The notes beneath the pieces are model-generated. The model worked only from the letters and a program-made list of their open reading frames with translations. It had not been told where the DNA came from and made no database searches. Below are positions 9,850-18,353 of a DNA stretch of 64,000 bases, one piece after another (position 1 is the stretch's first letter; every line of letters begins with the position of its first letter). This DNA comes from Phaeobacter sp. HF9A (lineage in GTDB: Bacteria; Pseudomonadota; Alphaproteobacteria; Rhodobacterales; Rhodobacteraceae). A program made the translations under genes and the position numbers. Location of the stretch: the NCBI RefSeq assembly GCF_011806385.1, contig NZ_JAATOX010000003.1:1-64000 (forward strand), given 5' to 3'.

Positions 9850-10887
9850 TCAGAACCGTGTGATCACGGTGGCGCCGACGGATTGGAATTTATCCATGTT
9901 CATCAGGGCCTCGGGCGCCTCTGCAAGGCTGATTTGATTGCCGACCAGCCGGGCCGGATCGAGCTTGCCGCTTGCGACCATATCCAGCATCGCGCCATAG
10001 CGGTGAGCCTGCATCCCATGTGAGCCGAGGAGCTCGATCTCCTGGCCGACGATCTTGGGCATCGGGATCGCGGGGGCGGAATGTTCGCCCAGCATCAGCC
10101 CGACCTGGATGTGTTTGCCCCGTGGCCGCAGGCAGAGGATGGAATTGGTCATGGTCACCGGGTGGCCAAGCGCATCGAGCGACACATGCGCGCCGCCCCG
10201 TGTGAGCTCATGGATGGCGCCGGGGACATCGGCCTCCTTGCCGTTGAGGGTGGCCACCGCGCCGAGATCCTTGGCCAGCGCCAGCTTGGCCGGGTCGAGA
10301 TCAACGCCGATGACATTGGCGCCAGCGGCGGCGGCGATCATCACTGCCGAAAGGCCGACACCGCCGCAGCCATGCACGGCGACCCATTGGCCCGCCCGCA
10401 CCTTGCCCTGATCAATCACCGCCCGAAAGGACGTGGCAAAGCGGCATCCAAGGCTGGCGGCGGTGGCGAAATCCATGCTCTCGGGCAGCGCCACGAGGTT
10501 CAGGTCGGCCTGGTGAATGCCGACATATTCGGCAAATGATCCCCAATGGGTGAAGCCGGGCTGTTCCTGATGCAGGCAGACCTGTTGATGACCCGCGTGG
10601 CATTCCGAACAAGAGCCGCAGCCGCAGATGAAGGGCACGGTGACCTTGTCGCCGACCTTCCAGTTGGTCACATCCTTGCCGACCGCCTCGACAATGCCGG
10701 CCAGCTCATGGCCGGGCACATGGGGCAGTTCGATGTCGCTGTCATGGCCCATCCAACCGTGCCAGTCGCTGCGGCAGACACCGGTTGCCGCGACCTTGAG
10801 CACGACGCCATGGGGCTCCGGGCTCGGGTCCTTGACGGTGACGAGCTTGGGCGCTTCTTGGAACTTCTCAAAGAGGACGGCTTTCAT
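9850..10887 (-). CDS. Zinc-dependent alcohol dehydrogenase
   Basis: This 345-residue medium-chain dehydrogenase/reductase oxidises alcohols to aldehydes with NAD(P). Catalytic zinc ligands Cys38 and the GHE motif at about 59-61 are present. The structural zinc loop has Cys90, Cys93, Cys96 and Cys104. A Rossmann motif GCGGVG follows. I chose MKAVLFEKF at 10887; a start upstream at 11076 would overlap the divergent Lrp-family gene. The gene is divergent from the Lrp-type regulator, which may control it. The substrate is not identifiable. Confidence 0.9.
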   Translation of the reverse strand: MKAVLFEKFQEAPKLVTVKDPSPEPHGVVLKVAATGVCRSDWHGWMGHDSDIELPHVPGHELAGIVEAVGKDVTNWKVGDKVTVPFICGCGSCSECHAGHQQVCLHQEQPGFTHWGSFAEYVGIHQADLNLVALPESMDFATAASLGCRFATSFRAVIDQGKVRAGQWVAVHGCGGVGLSAVMIAAAAGANVIGVDLDPAKLALAKDLGAVATLNGKEADVPGAIHELTRGGAHVSLDALGHPVTMTNSILCLRPRGKHIQVGLMLGEHSAPAIPMPKIVGQEIELLGSHGMQAHRYGAMLDMVASGKLDPARLVGNQISLAEAPEALMNMDKFQSVGATVITRF

Positions 10888-11028
10888 CGCGGGGTCTTTC
10901 CGTTGCGGTTGACGATTTTCCGGCACCATACCAAATGCCGCGAGAAATGCTTTGCTAATATTGCGCGGTTTACAGTATTTTAGGGCGGAAAGTGCTCCAT
11001 TTTGTGCATTTTGAAGAGGTTTCTGCCC
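10888..11028. promoter_or_regulatory. Divergent control region between the alcohol dehydrogenase and Lrp-type genes
   Basis: This 141-bp region separates two divergent genes. It holds an AT-rich imperfect dyad at about 10957-10981 (AATATTGC ... CAGTATTTT), the kind of site Lrp/AsnC proteins bind. No clear sigma-70 promoter stands out on either strand. The operator assignment is inference from layout only. Confidence 0.35.
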
Positions 11029-11508
11029 TTGCCTGAGATTGATGCCGTCAACGCCCAGATCCTGTCCGCGTTGCAAGATGATGGGCGGATCACCAATGCG
11101 AAGCTGTCAGAGATGCTGGGCATGAGCGAGACTCCCTGCTGGCGGCGGCTGAAGCGGCTGGAGGAGAGCGGCATCATCGAGGGCTATCAGGCCAATCTGA
11201 ACCGCCGGAAGCTGGGGCTGGGGGTGATGGCCTTTGTGCAGCTGCGCTGTTCAGAGCACGACCAGGCCGCCACCGCGGAATTCCAGCGGATTGTTGACGC
11301 CACCCCGAATATTCTGACCTGTCACAACACCACCGGCGCGGATGATTTCCTGCTGATCGTGGTGGCCCGGGATCTGGATGATTACAGCGCCTTTGTTGAT
11401 ACCACCCTGCGCCGCCTGCCGGGGGTGACCAGCATCCGCTCGAATCTCTCGCTGAAAGAGATGAAAGCCTCCAGCAAATTGCCGATCAGCCCGCCGGCCC
11501 CTGCCTGA
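11029..11508 (+). CDS. Lrp/AsnC family transcriptional regulator
   Basis: This regulator of about 159 residues has an N-terminal helix-turn-helix ([22 protein letters not shown]) and a C-terminal RAM ligand-binding domain. No ATG is available near the 5' end. The TTG at 11029 (starting [10 protein letters not shown]) is preceded by GAAGAGG at good spacing, so it is preferred over the TTG at 11002. The divergent alcohol dehydrogenase is the likely target. The effector, typically an amino acid, is unknown. Confidence 0.88.
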   Translation: MPEIDAVNAQILSALQDDGRITNAKLSEMLGMSETPCWRRLKRLEESGIIEGYQANLNRRKLGLGVMAFVQLRCSEHDQAATAEFQRIVDATPNILTCHNTTGADDFLLIVVARDLDDYSAFVDTTLRRLPGVTSIRSNLSLKEMKASSKLPISPPAPA

Positions 11509-11525
11509 GGTGAGCGAGGGCGGCC

Positions 11526-12002
11526 CTAGCGCGGCAAGTAGCCGACGAAGGAGACGATCTTCCAGTCGCCGCCGGATTTGCGCAGGGTGAAGACGGATTG
11601 CCAGCTGTAGGGCTCGTGGCTGCCGTCCCGGAGCGGGAGCTTGCCGTCAAAGACCTTGTGCAGAATGGCGGTGTCCCCGCCGTAAAAGTCGATCCGCGCG
11701 ATTTCTGCGCCGGAAAACAGCGCCTGGCGCAGCTGTTCCGGGTCTGCCTTGGCGAGGGTCTGCTGGGATTGCTCCAGCCATGAGGTGCGGTAGGCCGCGA
11801 GGTCGGGAAAGCCGATGGTCCAATCGGCCGGGGTCTGTGCCCCGCCCGCATCAAGGGCGATGAAGCGTTCGGCGTCGAAATAGGGGGCCACCGCGTCCCA
11901 GTCGCCAGCGATGAAGGCGTCGATGTCGATGCGCATATGCGCCTCCCAGAGGCTGCGACGCTGGGCATCCGAGGCGGGAAAGGGATTGTCGAAAGGGGAC
12001 AT
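11526..12002 (-). CDS. NTF2/SnoaL-like small protein
   Basis: This 158-residue protein of the NTF2-like superfamily begins with a helical segment, then the pattern AFIAGDWDAVAPYFDAERF, and ends with paired beta strands (WQSVFTLRKSGGDWKIVSF). Such folds serve as small enzymes (isomerases, cyclases) or binding domains. It is the third gene of a minus-strand run GntR, GT1 glycosyltransferase, this gene, starting 22 bp after the glycosyltransferase stop. Its function in that pathway is unknown. Confidence 0.75.
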   Translation of the reverse strand: MSPFDNPFPASDAQRRSLWEAHMRIDIDAFIAGDWDAVAPYFDAERFIALDAGGAQTPADWTIGFPDLAAYRTSWLEQSQQTLAKADPEQLRQALFSGAEIARIDFYGGDTAILHKVFDGKLPLRDGSHEPYSWQSVFTLRKSGGDWKIVSFVGYLPR

Positions 12003-12024
12003 CTGGAGGGGCTCCTTTGGGGGA

Positions 12025-13308
12025 TCAGCGGTGGCGCAGCAGCGCCATCACCGCGTCGGCGGCGCTGCGGGTTCCGGGGGTTTTCTGCATCTGCTCGGAG
12101 ACCTGCAAGAGCCGGTCCGCCAGCGCGCGGTCGTCCAGCAACGCCATGATATCGGCGCGCAGTGTCTTTGGCGTCCAGGCGGCGCGGTCCACGCGCCGTC
12201 CCACAATGGTATCGACAGCCCGCTGCGCATTGTCGTGCCCGTCCCAGCAATAGGGCATCACCAGCGAGGGCACGCCGTGATACAGCGCTTCGCAGAAGCT
12301 GTTGTTGCCGCCGTGGTGGATGAACAGATCGCAATGTGCCACGACCGAGGGCTGCGGGAACCAATCGCCGAGAAATACATTGTCCGGCACCTGGCCATAA
12401 CTGTCGAGATAGCCGCCGACATTGACGATGAAGCGCGCGTCGATTTCGGCATAGGCGTCGATCAATCGCTGGATCAGCTCGGTGTCCAGCGCGCCAAGCG
12501 AGCCGAAGCTGGTATAGACGAGGGGGCCGGAGTTGCGCCGGAAATAGGGCAGCTCAAAGGGGCTTTCATCGCGCACGCAGCCCTCAAGATAGACAAAACG
12601 ATCCGGGTCGAGCGGTGTGGCCCGGTCATATTTCACCACCGAGGGCGCGAGCAGGAGATTGAGATCGTCGGAGTTCTCCAGGAAAATTCCCGGCGCAAGC
12701 GGGGGCAGCCCGCATTTGCGGCGAAAGGCGTTGTAGCGTTTATGGGCGCCCTGCGCGGCGTTGTGGTAGGCCTTTTGAAAGGCGGCGCAGTCGGCGGCAT
12801 CGGTGGCGGAGAGGCCGGACAGATAGGGCGGCACGGCAGGGTCCGGCAATTCGGTTTCGGCGCAGGAGACAACCCGCACCCAGGGGCAGCCCGCCTGGGT
12901 GATGGCGGGGAACATGATGACGTTATCCAGCAGAATCGCATCCGGGCGGATCTGGGCGAGAATGTCCTTCAGGCTGTCTTCTACTTCGATCGCCGTGTCC
13001 ACGATCGCCTCCCAGGTGGGGGCAACATAGGTGTCGAGCTGCGCAAGCGGCGGCAGGTTGAAGTGCGGCAGATGGGTGTTGAGGAAGTCTTCCCAATGGG
13101 CTTCGGCGGTTTGGGTGCTCTGACTGGGCTGGGCGGTCAGGTGGAATTCGGCAAAGCCATATTCCGCAAACACACCGACAAAGCCGGGATGGCAGATAAA
13201 CACCGGGGTCGCGCCCTGTTTGCGCAGTTCTTGCGCAATGCCGACGCAGTTCAGCGCCGCGCCAAAGCTGGCTTCGGGGAAGAGGGCGATTGTTGGGGAC
13301 GTGTTCAC
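12025..13308 (-). CDS. GT1-family glycosyltransferase, first paralogue
   Basis: This 427-residue GT-B fold glycosyltransferase of the UDP-glycosyltransferase/macrolide-transferase type transfers a sugar from a nucleotide donor to a small acceptor. The donor-binding segment is WFPQPSVVAHCDLFIHHGGN followed by NSFCEALYHGVPSLVMP and DGHDNAQR, matching the family pattern HxGGxxSxxEAxxxGxPxxxxPxxxDQ. The N-terminus FPEASFGAALNCVGIAQEL is shared with the paralogue at 18354. The start is a GTG at 13308 that overlaps the GntR stop by 4 bp, so the two are translationally coupled. The acceptor is unknown; context points to an amine or alcohol. Confidence 0.85.
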   Translation of the reverse strand: MNTSPTIALFPEASFGAALNCVGIAQELRKQGATPVFICHPGFVGVFAEYGFAEFHLTAQPSQSTQTAEAHWEDFLNTHLPHFNLPPLAQLDTYVAPTWEAIVDTAIEVEDSLKDILAQIRPDAILLDNVIMFPAITQAGCPWVRVVSCAETELPDPAVPPYLSGLSATDAADCAAFQKAYHNAAQGAHKRYNAFRRKCGLPPLAPGIFLENSDDLNLLLAPSVVKYDRATPLDPDRFVYLEGCVRDESPFELPYFRRNSGPLVYTSFGSLGALDTELIQRLIDAYAEIDARFIVNVGGYLDSYGQVPDNVFLGDWFPQPSVVAHCDLFIHHGGNNSFCEALYHGVPSLVMPYCWDGHDNAQRAVDTIVGRRVDRAAWTPKTLRADIMALLDDRALADRLLQVSEQMQKTPGTRSAADAVMALLRHR

Positions 13309-14237
13309 GGGCGCGAACCTCTTCTAAGCGGTGAAATGCCGCGGTTGGTGGCCTCCGGGCGGCGAATGCTGGAGCGGCGTAAATGCACCGTCATCTGATC
13401 GGCGGCCAGCGCATATTGCTTGCGGTCCAGACTGTCGAGGATTTCCATGTGCTCTTCCATCGCCTGATGCATGCGGAAGGCGGGGATCGTCGGACCTTTT
13501 TTCGACGCCTGACGCAGGCGGTGATGGGTCAACAGGGCGCTGCGCACAAAGCGGTTGCCGGAGCTTTCGGCGATCAGGCTGTGAAAGTCGATGTCGATGC
13601 GCTGAAACAGGGTGGCGGAGGTGCGGGTTTCCTCCACCGCGAGAAAATCTTTCATCTGGCTGCGCAAGAGGCCCACTTTTTGCGGATCAACGGCGAATCC
13701 GGGGGCTGAAATCGCCAGGGGTTCAAGCGTCAGGCGCATCTCGAAACTCTCTGACGCCGATTTTGGGGAATCTATCATGGGTTGAAAGGCCCATGCGCGC
13801 CCCGGCAATTGCGTAACGATTCCCTCTTGGGATAGTACTTTTAGCGCAAATAGTACTGTACTTCTGGCGGTGCTGTATCTTCGAGCAAGGGCGCTGACGG
13901 ACTGTATTTCATCCAGGCGTCTTTCGCTGCGATCCAGTAGGATGCGATTGGCAAGAGTCTCTTCCGCGTTTTCCAGTTCCTGAAGGGCGGCGGTGATGCG
14001 ATCGGCGGTATCTAGCGCGGTAAAATATCCCTTCTCTTGTCGCCACTCTAAAATTCCTTTTGATTCAAGCAGCTTAAGGGCGGATCGGATGGGGGTTCGA
14101 GAAACGCCGCAGGCGTCGGAAAGGGCTTGCTCTGGCAGGTGTTCACCACATTTCATGCCGCGCTCCAGGATGAGCGCGGCGATCTGCTGTGCCAGGTGCA
14201 GGTGGCTCTGGTGAGAGTTGCGCCGCGTGCTTGCCAT
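13305..14237 (-). CDS. GntR-family regulator with two winged-helix segments and an FCD domain
   Basis: This 310-residue regulator has a normal GntR winged helix at residues 12-72 (LPEQALSDACGVSRTPIRSA). A second segment at 95-155 also reads like a winged helix (SVSALARRYSTARSTVLFAL, then LSQEGIVTQLPG). An all-helical FCD effector domain covers about 160-290. Typical FadR/FCD proteins are 220-250 residues with one HTH, so the extra domain accounts for the length. The ATG at 14237 follows a GGGAGGA sequence. It diverges from the amine-importer operon and probably represses both sides of the cluster. Confidence 0.85.
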   Translation of the reverse strand: MASTRRNSHQSHLHLAQQIAALILERGMKCGEHLPEQALSDACGVSRTPIRSALKLLESKGILEWRQEKGYFTALDTADRITAALQELENAEETLANRILLDRSERRLDEIQSVSALARRYSTARSTVLFALKVLSQEGIVTQLPGRAWAFQPMIDSPKSASESFEMRLTLEPLAISAPGFAVDPQKVGLLRSQMKDFLAVEETRTSATLFQRIDIDFHSLIAESSGNRFVRSALLTHHRLRQASKKGPTIPAFRMHQAMEEHMEILDSLDRKQYALAADQMTVHLRRSSIRRPEATNRGISPLRRGSRP

Positions 14238-14415
14238 TTTCGAGGGGTCCTCCCTTTGAGGGTCGGCGGCTTTGCCAAGGTTTTCTGAAAAGAACAGCAA
14301 ATACAAATTGACGTACTTTTGTTCTGAAAAATACAGTTTGGGCAGACGGCACGCAATAGCCGCCAGAATAAATCTTGGCCTTGCGACCAAGGCTCAACAC
14401 ACAGGGAGAAACAAG
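14238..14415. promoter_or_regulatory. Shared divergent promoter/operator of the amine-glycoside cluster
   Basis: A sigma-70-like promoter for the rightward operon reads TTGACG at 14308-14313 and TACAGT at 14332-14337, with an 18-bp spacer. An imperfect direct repeat (TTCTGAAAA then GAACAG or ATACAG) occurs at about 14283-14296 and 14322-14336. An inverted pair AGAACA (14291-14296) and TGTTCT (14320-14325) overlaps the -35 to -10 interval. These are good candidates for the binding site of the adjacent GntR protein. Binding is inferred. Confidence 0.5.
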
Positions 14416-15465
14416 ATGAAGCGGAAGATACTCGCGACAAGTGCCTTGTCGGCGGTGGCGGTTTTCGGGATGTCCGGGGCGCTGCTCGCCGGGGATCTCG
14501 TGGTGTCAAACTGGGATGGCTACATGGCCCCCGATGCGATCGAAGCCTTCAGCGCCGAAACCGGCAACGGGGCCGAATTGGTTCTGCATGGCACCAACGA
14601 AGAAATCATGGGCAAGCTGATTGCCTCTAAGGGCAAGGGCTATGACGTGGTTTTTGTCTCTTCGCCCTTTGCCGAGGTGCTGCACAACCTGGGCCTGGCC
14701 GAAACGCTGGACCATGCCAAGCTGCCCAATCTTGCCAACCTCTATCCCGAAGCGGGCGAGCTGGCGCATGATCCCGGCAACATGTTTTCGGTGCCCTATG
14801 CCTGGGGCACGACCGGTCTGTGCTACCGCTCTGACGCGTTGGCCGAGGCGCCGGGCAGCTGGATGGATCTTCTGAGCCCGGCCGAGGATGTCAGCGGCAA
14901 GACCACGATGCTGGCCACCGACCGCTGGCTCTTGGGCGCGGGGTTCCTGGCCAAAGGGTATTCGGTGAATGAAACCGATCCCGACAAGGTCGCCGAGGTG
15001 CGCGATCTGCTGATCGACGCCAAGCACACGCTGCTGGCCTATGACGACACCACATTCTACGCCAAGCTGGTGTCCGGCGAGGCGGAGCTGGTGCAGGCCT
15101 GGGATGGCTGGTGCAACTATGGCATCGCCGAAAATTCCGACATCAAATACGTCATCCCCGAAGAAGGTTCCGACCTCTGGGTGGATACGATGGTCATCCT
15201 GAAAAATTCGGAAAACAAGGACGCGGCCTATGATTTCGTGAACTTCATTCTGGACGCGAAAAACCACGGCTGGGCGGCTGAAAACATCCTCTACAAGGTG
15301 CCGAACAAACCCGCCATGGAGAGCCTGTCCGAGGATTTCCTTGCCAGCTATCCGAACATGGCCATCAGCCCCGAAGAGCTGATCACCTATGAACAGCTGC
15401 GGGATGTGGGCGAGGCGCAGCGGCTTTATGCGCGCACCGTTTCGGAGATCAAGGCGGCGCCCTGA
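14416..15465 (+). CDS. Polyamine-type ABC importer, periplasmic binding protein
   Basis: This 349-residue PotD/PotF-like solute-binding protein has a signal peptide over about residues 1-26, ending GMSGALLAGD. The mature part begins LVVSNWDGYMAPD, the usual opening of spermidine/putrescine binders, and includes TTGLCYRSD and the conserved AWDGW ligand segment. It captures an amine in the periplasm for the PotBC permeases. The ATG at 14416 follows GGGAG and is chosen over the long N-terminal reading from 14272. A hairpin lies after its stop. Confidence 0.9.
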   Translation: MKRKILATSALSAVAVFGMSGALLAGDLVVSNWDGYMAPDAIEAFSAETGNGAELVLHGTNEEIMGKLIASKGKGYDVVFVSSPFAEVLHNLGLAETLDHAKLPNLANLYPEAGELAHDPGNMFSVPYAWGTTGLCYRSDALAEAPGSWMDLLSPAEDVSGKTTMLATDRWLLGAGFLAKGYSVNETDPDKVAEVRDLLIDAKHTLLAYDDTTFYAKLVSGEAELVQAWDGWCNYGIAENSDIKYVIPEEGSDLWVDTMVILKNSENKDAAYDFVNFILDAKNHGWAAENILYKVPNKPAMESLSEDFLASYPNMAISPEELITYEQLRDVGEAQRLYARTVSEIKAAP

Positions 15466-15493
15466 CGCCTGATTTTCCGACCACGTAAAGGCG

Positions 15494-15511
15494 GACGGGC
15501 GCAGGCCCGTC
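15494..15511 (+). terminator. Intercistronic hairpin after the amine-binding protein gene
   Basis: A perfect 7-bp stem GACGGGC / GCCCGTC with a GCAG loop sits between the binding-protein gene and the first permease gene. There is no T tract, so it is more likely a stabilising or attenuating hairpin than a full terminator. Such hairpins usually give excess binding protein over permease. Confidence 0.5.
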
Positions 15512-15566
15512 GCCGTCCTTCCAGATTGTACGCAGGCCCCGGTCTGCGCCAAGCACAAGTGTCCGC

Positions 15567-16421
15567 ATGAAAGACCGCAAACCCCTTTACCTCATGACCC
15601 CGGCGCTGGCCTGGTTGACCGCCTTCATGGTTATCCCCTGCCTGCTGATCCTGGCTTTGGCCTTCTTTCGGCGCGGGCTCTACGGTGGTATCGAATATAC
15701 CTTCACCCTTGAGAACCTCGCGCTGGTGTTTGATCCGCTCTATGCGGGCATTTTCCTCAAGTCCGCTGCGATCGCCGGGCTGTCTGCGCTGATCGCCGTG
15801 ATCATCGGCTATGCGGCGGCCTTTGCCATTGCGGCGGCGCCATCGCGGCGACAGCCGATCCTGCTGTTTTTTGCGGTGCTGCCGTTTTGGTCGAACTATC
15901 TGGTGCGCACCTATGCCTGGATCGTGCTGCTGAACCGCGAAGGCCTGATCACCGGGCTGGCGCGCTGGCTTGGGTATGACGCGGAGATGCCCCGTCTGTT
16001 GTACACCGAAGGTGCCGTGGTTGTGGGGCTGGTCTACAATTACCTGCCCTTCGTGATCCTGGCCTGCTATGCGCCCCTGTCGCGCCTGAACCCGGAAATC
16101 GCCGAGGCCTCTCGTGATCTGGGGGCGAGCAGCTGGACCACCTTTCGCCGCGTGGTGCTGCCGATGACGGTGCCCGGCATTGCCACCGGTTTCGTCTTTG
16201 TCTTCGTGCTGTCGATCGGCAACTTCGTGACCCCGGCGCTTCTGGGGGGCGGGCAGTTCCAGATGATCGGCAACCTGATCTACGCCCAGTTCCTGACCGC
16301 CAATGACTGGCCCTTCGGGGCGGCGCTTTCGATGGTGCTGATCGCCATCATGATGGGGCTCTTGACCCTTCAGACATTTGCAACCGAACGCGCCTCTGGT
16401 GCCAAGCGGGAGGAGAGCTGA
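15567..16421 (+). CDS. Polyamine-type ABC importer permease (PotB-like)
   Basis: This 284-residue inner-membrane permease has six hydrophobic segments. The cytoplasmic EAA loop reads EASRDLGASSWTTFRRVVLPM, the site that contacts the ATPase. It follows the binding-protein gene after about 100 bp including the hairpin, and ends 1 bp before the second permease. Together with PotC- and PotA-like subunits it forms the inner-membrane channel for an amine substrate. Spermidine/putrescine is the family norm, but the actual substrate is unproven. Confidence 0.9.
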   Translation: MKDRKPLYLMTPALAWLTAFMVIPCLLILALAFFRRGLYGGIEYTFTLENLALVFDPLYAGIFLKSAAIAGLSALIAVIIGYAAAFAIAAAPSRRQPILLFFAVLPFWSNYLVRTYAWIVLLNREGLITGLARWLGYDAEMPRLLYTEGAVVVGLVYNYLPFVILACYAPLSRLNPEIAEASRDLGASSWTTFRRVVLPMTVPGIATGFVFVFVLSIGNFVTPALLGGGQFQMIGNLIYAQFLTANDWPFGAALSMVLIAIMMGLLTLQTFATERASGAKREES

Positions 16422-16422
16422 C

Positions 16423-17214
16423 ATGGCGTCCCTTGCCAACCCCCGCCTGATGCTGGCGATCCTTGCTGCGGTGTTTGCCTTCCTCTACGTGCCGATTTCG
16501 GTGCTGGTGGCGCTCTCGTTCAACGATGGTGGCCTGCCCACCGCCTGGACCGGGTTTTCGACGCGCTGGTACGGCGAATTGCTGCACAACCGCGATATCA
16601 TGTCGGCGGCGTTCAACACGCTGGTGGTCGCCGTCGTGTCGACCGTGCTGGCGACGATACTGGGCAGCCTTTTGGCGATCGGTGTGGAAATCCGCCGCCG
16701 CAAGGGGCGCTTTCTGGAGACCATCATCTTCGCGCCGATGATCATTCCCGACATCGTGCTGGCGATCGCGCTGCTGAGCTTCTTTTCCCTGCTGAATGTG
16801 ACCATGGGGCTGCACACGGTGATCCTGAGCCATGTGGTCTTCAACCTCGCCTTTGTCTGTTCGGTGGTGCGGGCGCGGCTCAAGACCTTTGACTGGTCGA
16901 TCGTCGAGGCTTCTACCGATCTGGGCGCCAGCACCCCTGTGACGCTGGTGCGGATCGTGCTGCCGGTCATGCTGCCTGCGGTCATCGCCGGTGCGCTGCT
17001 TGCCTTCACCCTTTCGGTCGATGAATTCATCATCGCCTTCTTCACCGCCGGTGCGGGACGCGACTCGATCACATTGCCGATGCAGATCTTTGCCATGATC
17101 CGCTTTGGCGTCACCCCAGAAATCAATGCGCTTGCGACCATCGTGATGGCCGTCTCGGTGATTGCTCTTACCCTGTCGCAGCGTCTGAACCGAGGAGGTC
17201 TTCCGGGACAATGA
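16423..17214 (+). CDS. Polyamine-type ABC importer permease (PotC-like)
   Basis: This 263-residue permease has six membrane segments and the EAA loop EASTDLGASTPVTLVRIVLP. The start MASLANPRLML at 16423 is preceded by GGAGAG and lies 1 bp after the previous stop. The last codons overlap the ATG of the ATPase gene by 4 bp. It forms a heterodimeric channel with the PotB-like subunit. Confidence 0.9.
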   Translation: MASLANPRLMLAILAAVFAFLYVPISVLVALSFNDGGLPTAWTGFSTRWYGELLHNRDIMSAAFNTLVVAVVSTVLATILGSLLAIGVEIRRRKGRFLETIIFAPMIIPDIVLAIALLSFFSLLNVTMGLHTVILSHVVFNLAFVCSVVRARLKTFDWSIVEASTDLGASTPVTLVRIVLPVMLPAVIAGALLAFTLSVDEFIIAFFTAGAGRDSITLPMQIFAMIRFGVTPEINALATIVMAVSVIALTLSQRLNRGGLPGQ

Positions 17215-18284
17215 CCCAGCCCCTTTTGTCACTTCGCAACGTGCAAAAGCACTTTGGAACCGTCCGTGCGGTGGATGGACTTAACCTCGATATTCAGGAG
17301 AACGAGTTCTTTGCGCTGTTGGGCGCATCAGGCAGCGGCAAGACGACGCTTCTGCGCATGCTGGCGGGATTCGAGGTGCCGACCGGCGGCGAGATCCTGC
17401 TGGACGGCAAGGATGTCTCCAACGTTCCGCCCAACCGGCGTCCGGTCAATCTGATGTTCCAGTCCTATGCGCTGTTTCCGCATATGACGATTGCCCAGAA
17501 CGTCGCCTACGGGCTTGAGATGGAGAAATGCCCCAAGGCGGAGATCAAGACCCGCGTCGGGGAGATGCTGGAGATCATCCAACTGTCGCATCTGGCGGGG
17601 CGCAAGCCCGATCAGCTGTCGGGCGGGCAACGTCAGCGGGTGGCGCTGGGCCGTGCCCTGATCAAACGGCCGCGCCTGTTGCTGCTGGACGAGCCGCTTG
17701 GCGCGCTGGACAAGAAGCTGCGCGGCGACATGCAGCTGGAGCTGAAGCGGTTGCAGCATGAATTCGGCATTACCTTCATCATCGTGACCCACGATCAGGA
17801 AGAGGCGCTGGTGATGGCGGATCGGGTGGCGATCCTGAAGGATGGCACCCTGCTGCAATGCGCCTCGCCCCATGACATCTATGAACGCCCCAACAGCCGC
17901 TATGCCGCGGATTTTATTGGCGTGATGAATTTCATGCCCGCCAAGGTCAGCAACGGTCGCCTGCTCGGCGCGCATGGCAAGCCAGTGACGGCGCAGATCC
18001 CGGAAGGGCTGCACGAGGGCGCCGATGTGGTCGTCGCGATCCGGCCCGAACGGCTGAAGGTCAGCGCGCCGCAGGGCGATGCTGCGGGCAGCTTGCCGCG
18101 TGGTCGGGTGCTGGCCACCGCCTATCACGGGCTTGATTTGCAGCTGCATCTGGAAACCGAGCTCTGTGCCGATCCGATCACCGTGCGCCTGACCGCGCAA
18201 GAGGCCGATCAGATCGCGCTCTCGCAGGGCGACCAGCTGGAATTGGGCTGGGACGCCAAGGACACGCGTGTTTTTGCGGCCTGA
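17211..18284 (+). CDS. Polyamine-type ABC importer ATPase (PotA-like)
   Basis: This 357-residue ATPase energises the importer. Walker A is GASGSGKTT (38-46), the signature is [15 protein letters not shown], Walker B is LLLLDEPLGALD, and the switch His is in VTHDQEEAL. A C-terminal TOBE domain (about 280-355) is present, as in the MalK/PotA group. The gene overlaps the PotC-like gene by 4 bp. The family assignment is firm. Confidence 0.93.
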   Translation: MTQPLLSLRNVQKHFGTVRAVDGLNLDIQENEFFALLGASGSGKTTLLRMLAGFEVPTGGEILLDGKDVSNVPPNRRPVNLMFQSYALFPHMTIAQNVAYGLEMEKCPKAEIKTRVGEMLEIIQLSHLAGRKPDQLSGGQRQRVALGRALIKRPRLLLLDEPLGALDKKLRGDMQLELKRLQHEFGITFIIVTHDQEEALVMADRVAILKDGTLLQCASPHDIYERPNSRYAADFIGVMNFMPAKVSNGRLLGAHGKPVTAQIPEGLHEGADVVVAIRPERLKVSAPQGDAAGSLPRGRVLATAYHGLDLQLHLETELCADPITVRLTAQEADQIALSQGDQLELGWDAKDTRVFAA

Positions 18285-18353
18285 CGCCGCGCGCATGAAC
18301 CAAGACAGAAAAGCCGCCGCAACAGCGGCAAAAGACCAACAGGAGTGATCATC

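Noticed and set aside
18313-18329. GCCGC/GCGGC hairpin before the second GT1 gene as a terminator
   Set aside because: The stem is only 5 bp, there is no T tract, and the downstream gene appears to belong to the same operon.
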